This document shows positions 25,721 to 33,423 of a stretch of DNA of 64,000 nt, piece after piece. The translations under genes were made by a program, and so were the position numbers. Source of the DNA: Rhodococcus koreensis (GTDB taxonomy: Bacteria > Actinomycetota > Actinomycetes > Mycobacteriales > Mycobacteriaceae). The DNA lies in NCBI RefSeq assembly GCF_900105905.1, contig NZ_FNSV01000005.1:6200001-6264000 (forward strand), in the 5' to 3' direction. Positions within the stretch are counted from its first letter, which is position 1, and each line of letters opens with the position of its first letter. The notes under the pieces were generated by a model, which saw nothing but the letters and a program-made list of their open reading frames with translations, made no database searches and was not told where the DNA came from.

Positions 25721-27250
25721 ATGAACCCGATTGGATTGGCCACGTGGCTGCGTCGGCGCGCCGAGCGTGACGGAGATCGGTCGGCGTTGACGTTCGCCGG
25801 TGAGACCCTGTCGTTCGCGGCGCTGCAGCGAGAGATCGAATCCTTCGCGGATGTGTTGTACGGGTGTGAGATCCGCTCCGGTGACCGTGTCGCCTACGTG
25901 GGCTTCAACCACAGCCGTTTCCTCGTGGCGCTCTTCGCGACGGCGCGACTGGGCGCGATCTTCGTGCCTCTCAACTTCCGGTTCACAGGAAGTGAACTTG
26001 CACAGAATATCCAGGACAGTGATGCTCGCCTGCTCATCGCTGACGACGCGCACACCGGCCCCGTCGACGAGGTGCGCACCGATCTCGGCGTGCGGCGCTA
26101 TCTACGAACCGGCGAAAGTACTGACGGCTGGGAAGGTACCGACGATCTCCGTGGACGGCGACACCCCCACATCGAGGAAGTCGTCGTCGACGTAGATTCT
26201 CCTGCCCTGATCCTGTACACCTCCGGAACGACGGGAAGGCCGAAGGGCGCGATACTCACGCACCGAAACTTGTGGACCAGCAACGTCAATTGGATGCTGG
26301 CGGTGAACTACAACGCCGAGCACGTCGCGCTCACGTCGGCGCCGCTCTTCCATTCCGGCGGCATGTGTGTCATGACACTTCCGACACTGATGGCCGGTGG
26401 CCACGTCGTCGTTCACGAGCAGTTCGACGCCGGCATACTGCTCGACGACATCGAGCGGTACCGGGTGACATCGCTGTTCATGGTGCCCGCAATGATGCTG
26501 TTCGTCAGCCAACACGAGCGCTTCGCGACGGCGGATCTGTCGAGTGTCCGGATCATCGTGGCCGGCGCAGCGCCGGTCCCGGAACCGATGTTGCGCCTGT
26601 ACGGGACGCGCGGCATCCCCGTGAGCCAGTGTTGGGGTCTCACCGAGGCCGCGACCGGTGCGACGTTCCTGGGCACGGATCGCGCGCTCGACAAGCTCGG
26701 GTCGTGCGGCACTGCCGGCATGCTGAACGAGGTGCGGCTGATCGACGCCGACGGCAACGTGCTCACGACGCCGGGCGTGCACGGAGAACTGTGCGTGCGC
26801 GGCGACACGGTGACCCCGGGATACTGGAACATGCCTGAGGCAACCGCCGCGGCTCTCGGCCCGGACGGCTGGTTCCGCACCGGCGACGTGGCCTACCGGG
26901 ACGAGGAAGGCTTCTACTACATCGCCGACCGGCTCAAAGACATGATCATCAGCGGTGGCGAGAACGTCTACCCTGCGGAAGTCGAAAGTGTGTTGTATGG
27001 CCACCCGTCCATTGCGGAGGTCGCAGTGATCGGTGCCCCGGACGACCGATGGGGGGAGCGCGTGGTGGCGGTCGCTGTACTGGCGCCTGGTGTGCGACTG
27101 GAACTCGAGGAACTGCGAGAGTTCGCCGGCGCCGAATTGGCGCGTTACAAGTTGCCGCTCGAACTGCGCGTCGTCGACGTCTTGCCGCGCAACACGACCG
27201 GAAAGGTGCTCAAGCACGAATTGCGTGCGATGTCCGGTGCCGGTCACTGA
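25721..27250 (+). CDS. Acyl-CoA synthetase (FadD family)
   Basis: 509-residue AMP-forming ligase. LYTSGTTGRPKGAILTH lies near residues 165-181, the hinge DRLKDMIISGGENVYPAEV near 405-423, and the catalytic Lys in PRNTTGKVLKHEL near 498. Of two adjacent ATGs the second (25721) has better spacing to GGAG. It is last in the 21640 operon. Length and motif style fit medium-chain or cyclic acid-CoA ligases; it is clearly distinct from the AliA-like and ACS-like ligases upstream. Confidence 0.88.
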   Translation: MNPIGLATWLRRRAERDGDRSALTFAGETLSFAALQREIESFADVLYGCEIRSGDRVAYVGFNHSRFLVALFATARLGAIFVPLNFRFTGSELAQNIQDSDARLLIADDAHTGPVDEVRTDLGVRRYLRTGESTDGWEGTDDLRGRRHPHIEEVVVDVDSPALILYTSGTTGRPKGAILTHRNLWTSNVNWMLAVNYNAEHVALTSAPLFHSGGMCVMTLPTLMAGGHVVVHEQFDAGILLDDIERYRVTSLFMVPAMMLFVSQHERFATADLSSVRIIVAGAAPVPEPMLRLYGTRGIPVSQCWGLTEAATGATFLGTDRALDKLGSCGTAGMLNEVRLIDADGNVLTTPGVHGELCVRGDTVTPGYWNMPEATAAALGPDGWFRTGDVAYRDEEGFYYIADRLKDMIISGGENVYPAEVESVLYGHPSIAEVAVIGAPDDRWGERVVAVAVLAPGVRLELEELREFAGAELARYKLPLELRVVDVLPRNTTGKVLKHELRAMSGAGH

Positions 27251-27266
27251 CCGTCATCGGTCCGGA

Positions 27267-28076
27267 TCACACGCGATGACACGTGACCGTCGCTGTGGTG
27301 CAGGTCTTTCCGGCTCGATTGCGCGCGGCGACCTGGACGACGGCGAAGCTGCGGCCACGGTAGATCACCCGGGGAGCGAAGGTGAGTGGCTCGGTGCCCG
27401 GGCAGGGGCGCACGAACGCCATGGCGATCGAGGTCGTCTGGAACTCCGCCTCCGGTGTTACCGCGGAGTTGCCGGCGATCTCGGAGGCGCACAGGAGTAT
27501 GCCGCCGTGGACGTTGCCGAGCGGATTGCAGTGCGATTCCGCGGCTTCCAGTTCCAGCCCTGCGGCGGCGTTGTCCCGTCGGTGGTGGGCGCCGAGCAGT
27601 TCGACGATCGAGGATGCGCTCGGTCCGACAGGGGGTCGGTCATCGGGAGCGGATGCCGTCGGCATCTCCGCGGCGACGAACCGGAGCCGGGCGCTGGCGA
27701 TGGCCACTGCCCGCCCGGACTCGTCGACGACCCGGCCGGTTGCAAGGCCGCCATCCGCGTCGGACGTGACGACTCGGCTCTCCGCATGGAGGATCGAACC
27801 GTCGAGCGCCGGGTTTCGTGAGAAGTCGAGGTGAAGTTCAGTCGTGACGGCCCAATGTCCGGCCGGGGCGCGGGCGGCGATCGGGTATCCCGAAACGTCG
27901 TCCATCAGGACGCCGAGAGCGCCGCGGCACGGAAGGCCGCGTTCGTCGCACATCCACGGTCCGGTCTGCATCTGAGACTTGCCACGCGTGGCGTCGCCGA
28001 TCACGGGAGCCACACGGAACAGTGCTTCGGCACCCGCCGAGATGAACGGAAGTGCCTGGAGATTGTCGGTTGTCAT
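27267..28076 (-). CDS. Double-hotdog acyl-CoA thioesterase-like protein
   Basis: 269 residues with two hotdog-like halves. The second contains NPLGNVHGGILLCASEIAG, a PaaI/4HBT-type active-site helix, and the first a diverged LPCRGALGVLMDDVSGYP. It would hydrolyse an acyl-CoA, relieving CoA trapping. It is last gene of the minus-strand operon 31123-27267 and convergent with the ligase ending at 27250. The RBS is weak (AGAGAG). Confidence 0.78.
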   Translation of the reverse strand: MTTDNLQALPFISAGAEALFRVAPVIGDATRGKSQMQTGPWMCDERGLPCRGALGVLMDDVSGYPIAARAPAGHWAVTTELHLDFSRNPALDGSILHAESRVVTSDADGGLATGRVVDESGRAVAIASARLRFVAAEMPTASAPDDRPPVGPSASSIVELLGAHHRRDNAAAGLELEAAESHCNPLGNVHGGILLCASEIAGNSAVTPEAEFQTTSIAMAFVRPCPGTEPLTFAPRVIYRGRSFAVVQVAARNRAGKTCTTATVTCHRV

Positions 28077-28176
28077 GTCTCTCTCGGCGGATACGGCGCG
28101 GACTACGGGCGCACATGAGAAAGGCCTGCCGGCCGGGACTTGTCGTCACCGACTGGCAGGCCCGGTCTGTGAGGGG

Positions 28177-29073
28177 TCAGACTCCGCGCTGCGACTTCGC
28201 GGCTTCGCTGGCGGCCTTGCTCTTTTCCCGGGCGGTGGCCCAGTCTTCGTTGCTCATCGATGTCAGGCCGGCGAAAGTGCCGGGGCCGGCGAGCATCTGG
28301 CCGCCATCCATGGCGATGGTCTGGCCGGTGAGGTAGTCGCAGGCGTCCGACAGCAGGAAGATGGTGAGGTTGGCGAGTTCCTCCATCGTGCCCATCCGGC
28401 CCATCGGCACCTGGTCGGCCTGGGTCGCGCCGACTGCACTCTTTTCGGTCGGGTTCAGCATCTCCCACGCGTAGTCGGTCGGGATCGGTCCCGGTGCGAG
28501 CGCGTTGAGGCGGATGCCGTACCGCGCCCATTCGACGGCGAGTGACATCGTCATCGAGTGCACGGCAGCTTTCGCCATCGCGGACGGGACGACGAACGCG
28601 GAGCCGCTCCAGACCCAGGTGGTGAGCGTCGACAGGACGACGCCCTTGGTCCCGCCGTCGATCCAGCGGCGGCCCGCGGCGTGAGTGGTGTTGAACGACC
28701 CGTTCATCACGGTGGAGGTGACGGCTTCGAAGGCACGCGGGCTGAGTGATTCGGTGGGGGCGATGAAGTTCGCGGCGGCGTTGTTGATCACGCCGGTGAG
28801 CGGACCGTGGAGCGTCCAGATCTCGTCCATTGCGGCCGACACGAGATCTGCTTTGCGCACGTCGACGGTCTGCCAGTGGACCGAACCCGGCCGGGACACG
28901 GACGCCTCCGCCGCGGCTTCCTCGAGTACGGCGGGACGGCGGCCCCACAGGTGGACTTCGGCGCCGTGGTCCACGAGGTGGCGCGCGACGCCGCGGCCGA
29001 GTCCGGTGCCCCCGCCGGTGATGAGGACGCGCTTGCCCGCGAGGGCGTCGGAGGTGAAGGGAGAGGTGGTCAT
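28177..29073 (-). CDS. SDR, 2,4-dienoyl-CoA reductase-like
   Basis: 298-residue SDR. TGGGTGLGRG lies near residues 20-29. NNAAANFIAPTESLS and the Ser/Lys pair in VVPSAMAKAAV replace the usual Tyr-x3-Lys arrangement, as in peroxisomal and mitochondrial 2,4-dienoyl-CoA reductases. IRLNALAPGPIPTDYAWE also fits that group. It would reduce a conjugated dienoyl-CoA formed by dehydrogenases from an unsaturated or cyclic substrate. Start ATG 29073; 29 bp after the dehydrogenase gene. Confidence 0.82.
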   Translation of the reverse strand: MTTSPFTSDALAGKRVLITGGGTGLGRGVARHLVDHGAEVHLWGRRPAVLEEAAAEASVSRPGSVHWQTVDVRKADLVSAAMDEIWTLHGPLTGVINNAAANFIAPTESLSPRAFEAVTSTVMNGSFNTTHAAGRRWIDGGTKGVVLSTLTTWVWSGSAFVVPSAMAKAAVHSMTMSLAVEWARYGIRLNALAPGPIPTDYAWEMLNPTEKSAVGATQADQVPMGRMGTMEELANLTIFLLSDACDYLTGQTIAMDGGQMLAGPGTFAGLTSMSNEDWATAREKSKAASEAAKSQRGV

Positions 29074-29102
29074 GCGATGGTCCTTACGATGGGGAACGAG
29101 GG

Positions 29103-30239
29103 CTACAGGCCCAGGCTCTTGCTGATGATCTCGCGCTGAATCTCGTTGGTGCCGCCGTAGATCGGTGGTGCCAGAGAACGGCGGACCTGCTCCTCCATGC
29201 CGTACTCGCGGGTGTAGCCGTAGCCGCCCATCATCTGCATCGCCTCGAGTGCGGTCTTCTTCGCGATCTCGGTACATCTCAGCTTGGCCATCGAGCCCTC
29301 GCGGTTGAGGGTGTCTTCCTCGCCGGCATCGATCCGCTCGGCGACCTCGTACACGAAGGACTTCGCGAAGGCGATGTCGGTCGCGAGGTCCGCGATCCGG
29401 TGCCGGATGGCCTGGAAGCTGCTGATCTTCTGGCCGAACTGTTCACGCTCGGTGACGAACGCGATCAGGTCGTCGAGCGAACGTTGGGCGCCGCCCAGTG
29501 CCATCGTCGCGATGATGAGGCGTTCGACGCTCAGTCCGCGCATGAGGTGGCGCCACGCCTGGTTCGGTGTGCCGACGACCGCGCTCGCCGGGACCGCGAC
29601 GTCGGTGAAGTACAGGTCGTTGCAGGTCCGGGCCTCCATGGTCTTGATCTCGTGAATCTCGAGCCCCGGCGCATCGGCCGGCACCATGAACAGGGTCAGG
29701 CCCTGGTGCTTGTTGCCGGTCGTGTCGGTCCGGGCCAGGAGGAGGATGTGCTCGGCGATGTGGGCCGCGGAGATCCACGTCTTCTGCCCGTTGATCACGT
29801 AGTGGTCGTCGACCAGTTCCGCCTTGATCCGGACGCCCCCGAGATCGGAGCCGGCGCCGGGCTCGCTGAGGGCGATCGCCTCGAGCTTGCCCGCCGCCAT
29901 GTTGCCGACGATGGTGCGTTTCTGCTCCTCGGTGCCGTAGCGAAGATAAGTCTGCGCGGCGGTGAGACCGGTGGAGTAGGCGATGATAGGTGCGAGGCCG
30001 CGGGCGGATTCCTCGAGGAAAATGCATTCCTCGACCATTCCGGCGCCGCCACCGCCGTACTCCTCCGGCAGCGAGACGGCGAGCCAGCCGAGGCCGGCGA
30101 ACTTGTCGAGGATGAGGGGGCTGTTCGCCAGGGTGCCGCCCTCGGTCAGCAGGTCGCGTTGCTGGAGGGTCTTGCATTCGGCGGCGCAGAACTCGCGGAC
30201 GGCGACCGCGAACTCTCGTTGCTCTCTAGTGAAACGCAT
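29103..30239 (-). CDS. Acyl-CoA dehydrogenase
   Basis: 378-residue FAD dehydrogenase. Motifs are IALSEPGAGSDLGG, YVINGQKTWISAAH and QMMGGYGYTREYGMEEQVR. The C-terminal site is PPIYGGTNEIQRE, with Gly at the medium-chain Glu position. Glu in GLSVERLIIA lies at the isovaleryl-type position. It sits between the BadI-like and dienoyl-reductase-like genes and could act on the pimeloyl-type product of ring opening or on the cyclic substrate itself. Confidence 0.92.
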   Translation of the reverse strand: MRFTREQREFAVAVREFCAAECKTLQQRDLLTEGGTLANSPLILDKFAGLGWLAVSLPEEYGGGGAGMVEECIFLEESARGLAPIIAYSTGLTAAQTYLRYGTEEQKRTIVGNMAAGKLEAIALSEPGAGSDLGGVRIKAELVDDHYVINGQKTWISAAHIAEHILLLARTDTTGNKHQGLTLFMVPADAPGLEIHEIKTMEARTCNDLYFTDVAVPASAVVGTPNQAWRHLMRGLSVERLIIATMALGGAQRSLDDLIAFVTEREQFGQKISSFQAIRHRIADLATDIAFAKSFVYEVAERIDAGEEDTLNREGSMAKLRCTEIAKKTALEAMQMMGGYGYTREYGMEEQVRRSLAPPIYGGTNEIQREIISKSLGL

Positions 30240-30291
30240 AGCGGCGGATGCTCTCTCGCGTGAGGGGTGGGCTTCGGTCGACGCGGCGGGC

Positions 30292-30321
30292 GGGAGGCGA
30301 GGCGCGTACGCCCCGCCTCCC
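30292..30321. repeat. Intercistronic hairpin between badI-like and dehydrogenase genes
   Basis: Thirteen-base arms (30292-30304, 30309-30321; GGGAGGCGAGGCG versus CGCCCCGCCTCCC) pair at 12 of 13 positions around CGTA. No T-tract follows on the minus strand, so it may be a processing or stability element that tunes badI against downstream genes. Confidence 0.55.
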
Positions 30322-30328
30322 CGATCCG

Positions 30329-31123
30329 TCAGGCCCCGCGGAACTTGGAGAAGTCGGGCTTGCGCTTCTCGTTGAACGCGCTGATTCCCTCGATGGCCTC
30401 GGCGGACTCACCGAACAGCTTGAGCGTGGAGTACGCCATGTTGCCCTGTGCGATGAAGTGCTCGGTGTCGGCGTTGAGTGACTGCTTGAGCACCTTCAGC
30501 GACGTCGGCGACAGCTGCAGGATCTCGTCTGCCCACGCCCGAACCTCGGCCCGCAACTGGTCACCGGGCACCACCTTGTTGACCAACCCCCAGTCGAGGG
30601 CCTGCTCGGCGCTGTAGCGGCGGCACAGGAACCAGATCTCACGCGCCCGCTTCTCGCCGATGGCCCGCGCCAGGTAGCCGGTGCCGAGGCCGGCGTCGAA
30701 CGATCCCACGCGCGGCCCGTTCTGCCCGAAAATCGCGTGCTCGGCGGCGATGGACAGATCGCACAGCAGGTGCAGCACGTGACCGCCACCGACCGCGACA
30801 CCGTTGACCGCGGCGATCACGGGCTTGGGCACGTCGCGGATCACGCGGTGCAGAGCCTCGACCTCGAACAGGCCGCTGTCGGACGGGCCGTAGTCGCCGG
30901 TCTCCATCCGCTGCTTCTGGTCGCCACCCGAGCAGAACGCCTTCTCCCCGGCGCCGGTGAGCGCGATCGCCCCGACCTCGGAGCTGCCCCACGCCTTCTT
31001 GAACGACTTCACCAACTCGTCGACCGTCCGCGCGCGGAACGCGTTGTACCGCTCGGGCCGGTTGATCGTGATCCAGGCGAGTCCGTCCTCGACCTCGTAC
31101 GTCACATCCGTGAAGTCACTCAT
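30329..31123 (-). CDS. badI: BadI-like 2-ketocyclohexanecarboxyl-CoA hydrolase
   Basis: 264-residue crotonase of the MenB/BadI branch. FCSGGDQ (63-69), VGGGHVLH (111-118) and SFDAGLGT (141-148) are present. Blocks IRDVPKPVIAAVNG, KRAREIWFLCRRYS and EKRKPDF recall R. palustris BadI, which hydrolyses 2-ketocyclohexanecarboxyl-CoA to pimeloyl-CoA. It heads the minus-strand operon down to 27267. Its promoter carries both the TetR-type and GntR-type operators. Aerobic actinobacterial substrate range is unknown; substituted rings are possible. Confidence 0.8.
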   Translation of the reverse strand: MSDFTDVTYEVEDGLAWITINRPERYNAFRARTVDELVKSFKKAWGSSEVGAIALTGAGEKAFCSGGDQKQRMETGDYGPSDSGLFEVEALHRVIRDVPKPVIAAVNGVAVGGGHVLHLLCDLSIAAEHAIFGQNGPRVGSFDAGLGTGYLARAIGEKRAREIWFLCRRYSAEQALDWGLVNKVVPGDQLRAEVRAWADEILQLSPTSLKVLKQSLNADTEHFIAQGNMAYSTLKLFGESAEAIEGISAFNEKRKPDFSKFRGA

Positions 31124-31180
31124 CGACCTGTTGGTCCTTTCATGCTGCCCGCGGAGCGTGAGCCACCCGCGAAGTTGTTT

Positions 31181-31191
31181 TGGTCTTACCT
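31181..31191 (-). promoter_or_regulatory. Predicted GntR-type operator in badI promoter
   Basis: TGGTCTTACCT, nearly the inverse of the site at 3888, lies 57 bp before the badI start. On the minus strand a CATAAG -10-like hexamer (31195-31190) overlaps it. Confidence 0.58.
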
Positions 31192-31211
31192 TATGACGAA
31201 CGTAGCGCTGA

Positions 31212-31223
31212 TAACGAGCGTTT
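31212..31223 (-). promoter_or_regulatory. TetR-type operator in badI promoter
   Basis: TAACGAGCGTTT differs by two bases from the palindrome at the tetR promoter (36983) and lies just upstream of the -10-like element. The badI operon thus appears under dual TetR and GntR control. Confidence 0.55.
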
Positions 31224-31342
31224 TCAAGAGCGACGGTGAAGAACGCTGTGACCTGCAGTGATATCGGAGCGAAGGTCTGCAGTATTCGTCCGAGGCCTGG
31301 TCGTCGCGTCCCCATCCTCTGCACAGCAGAACCTTCTGTACG

Positions 31343-31358
31343 TGTGTGCCCGGTCACA
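31343..31358 (+). promoter_or_regulatory. CRP/GlxR-like site upstream of APH-fold gene
   Basis: TGTGTGCCCGGTCACA fits the CRP-family pattern TGTGA-N6-TCACA with one mismatch and lies 117 bp before the ATG at 31476. The first fifteen bases are repeated exactly in the P450/ferredoxin intergenic region (1042-1056). Confidence 0.5.
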
Positions 31359-31475
31359 TTAGTGTTCGGGTCGTCGAGGTGACGACCACCCGACTCGCAA
31401 GCCCCAATCTCCCGGAGAGCCGTGCTGTAGCGCTCCGGTCACGGCGTGACCCGCCAAGAGCGTGATGAGGAAATC

Positions 31476-32720
31476 ATGAGTGCAACCATCCAACGGGATC
31501 GGCAGATACCCGGACTGATCGCAGACTCCGATCGAGACGAGCCCACGCCGGACGTCATCGAGGGGATTCGCGCGCGGTTCCCCACCGAAACCGAATACGA
31601 CCGGATGCTGACCCGCAAGATGGAGCGGCGGGCGGGGCAGGGTTATCGCAGCTTCGATCTGGACCTTCTCACCGCGGCGCTCGAGAACATGCTGAGGGAC
31701 GTACTGCCGTCTTCGCGGTTCGAGGTCCGAAACGCGCGGTGGCTGACAGGTGGGGCGTCGAAGATTCAGATGGGTTTCACGCTGCGCTACGACGACTCCG
31801 TAGCCGGTGAGGTCACCGAGGATCTGGTCCTGCGCATGGAGCCGCCCGAGTCCCTGAACGCCACCAGCCGGATGCGGGAATTCGAGGTGATCAACGCCCT
31901 CGCCGGAACGGTGCCCGTGCCGACGGTCCGGTGGGTCGACGAGGACGGCAGGTGGTTCCCGGAGCCGGCGCTCGTCTATACGTGGGTGCACGGATCCGCG
32001 AAACCCAGCCGCGCCCAGAGCCGGATCGCCGGCATCGGGATCAACTTCGGTCCCGAACTCCGAGAAGTCCTGGCGCCGCAGTTCGTCGATCTCCTGGCAC
32101 GCATTCACACGTTCGACGTGATGGCGGCGAAGCTGGATCACTACGAGAAGCCCGCCGTTGCCGGTACCGAGAGCGCACTGTGGCAGTTGAATCGGGCGAG
32201 GCGGGTGTGGGAGGAGGACCGTGGTGAAGACTTTCCGCTGCTCGATGTGGCGGCGGGTTGGCTGGAAGACAACCTGCCTGTTCTCGACCGTGTCAGTCTC
32301 GTCCACGGCGACTACCGGGGCGGAAATTTCCTGTTCGACGAGAACACCGGATCCGTCACGGCCATTCTCGACTGGGAGCGCAGCTTCCTCGGCGACCGCC
32401 ACCGCGACCTGGCATGGGCGACGCTGTACCCGTTCGGCCATCCGTCGGAGGACGGTTCCGAACTCCTCGCGACCGGACTGCTGCCGACCGCCGTCTTCTT
32501 CGAGATGTACGAGCAGGCGTCCGGCCTGACCGTCGATCCGGAGAAACTGACGTTCTACCGGATTCTGAACGAATACCAGTCCGTCGTCACCGCGCTGGGC
32601 TCGGCCTACCGCGTCTCGAAGCTGGGGAAGACCCACCGGGACGTTCTGCTGACGGGACTCGAGGCGACCGGATATCTGATGGCCCATCAACTCGGCCAGG
32701 ATCTCGAGGAGGTTCTGTAA
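31476..32720 (+). CDS. APH-fold phosphotransferase family protein
   Basis: 414-residue kinase-like protein. The catalytic loop LVHGDYRGGNFLF and the metal motif AILDWERSFLGDRHRDLAW are intact. It has an N-terminal extension of about 80 residues compared with the homologue at 24618. Start ATG 31476 follows TGAGGA. It is coupled (stop and start share 1 bp) to a small protein of unknown function that accompanies this family in related genomes. Probably phosphorylates a small hydroxylated or CoA-linked metabolite. Confidence 0.82.
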   Translation: MSATIQRDRQIPGLIADSDRDEPTPDVIEGIRARFPTETEYDRMLTRKMERRAGQGYRSFDLDLLTAALENMLRDVLPSSRFEVRNARWLTGGASKIQMGFTLRYDDSVAGEVTEDLVLRMEPPESLNATSRMREFEVINALAGTVPVPTVRWVDEDGRWFPEPALVYTWVHGSAKPSRAQSRIAGIGINFGPELREVLAPQFVDLLARIHTFDVMAAKLDHYEKPAVAGTESALWQLNRARRVWEEDRGEDFPLLDVAAGWLEDNLPVLDRVSLVHGDYRGGNFLFDENTGSVTAILDWERSFLGDRHRDLAWATLYPFGHPSEDGSELLATGLLPTAVFFEMYEQASGLTVDPEKLTFYRILNEYQSVVTALGSAYRVSKLGKTHRDVLLTGLEATGYLMAHQLGQDLEEVL

Positions 32721-33265
32721 TGGTGAACAAATCCGCGAACACGTTCGACGCTGCCGCCCGCTCCCTCCGCATGACGGTGACACCGGCGCTGGGCGAATCG
32801 AACTCGCTGGCCGCAGAGCAGGTGAGGGTCATCGCCGGTGTCCTCGACTTCTACCGCGACCGCGCACACCACGAGTATCCGCGGAAGCAGTACGAGTTCC
32901 GAACGTATCTCGCTCTCGCTGAACGGCTCAGCGACCACGAGAAGGTTGATCACGCTGCCCGGTCACTGCTCGCGGACGCACTCGAGAATGCGCGCCGCAC
33001 CGATCTGCTCGCCGTTCCGGAGTACGGACAACTCGACCGGGCCACGGACGAGTTGACGCGTGCGATTGCCGGGATCGTCCGATCGGCGCGCACCACCGAC
33101 CCGGACACGGGCGCCGAGGTCAGCCGCATCGTGCTCCAACACTCACGACCACTCGTCGAGTTGCAGCGGTCGTGGTTCCTCCCTCAGGGTGTCGATCCGG
33201 ACCCGCATACGGTCCCGCCGCTCCGCTCTCTGCTCGGAGCCCAGACCGCCACCCGCGCGCACTAG
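32720..33265 (+). CDS. Conserved protein of unknown function, APH-associated
   Basis: 181 residues, mostly alpha-helical in appearance, with no signal peptide or membrane segment. Its ATG overlaps the TAA of the APH-fold gene, so the two are probably produced together and may form a complex. I do not recognise a domain. The arginine-rich region YRDRAHHEYPRKQYEFRTYLALAERL is its most distinctive part. Confidence 0.7.
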   Translation: MVNKSANTFDAAARSLRMTVTPALGESNSLAAEQVRVIAGVLDFYRDRAHHEYPRKQYEFRTYLALAERLSDHEKVDHAARSLLADALENARRTDLLAVPEYGQLDRATDELTRAIAGIVRSARTTDPDTGAEVSRIVLQHSRPLVELQRSWFLPQGVDPDPHTVPPLRSLLGAQTATRAH

Positions 33266-33423
33266 CCAACGCACCGTCTGCCTCATGGATCAGGAGAAAA
33301 CATGTCATCCGAGGTGATCACCACCGCCCCCGACAGTACGGTCTCGACAGCCGTGCGTCGGCGCGCGATCTCCGCCGCCAGTTTCGGAACCTTTGTCGAG
33401 TACTACGATTTCGTCATCTACGG

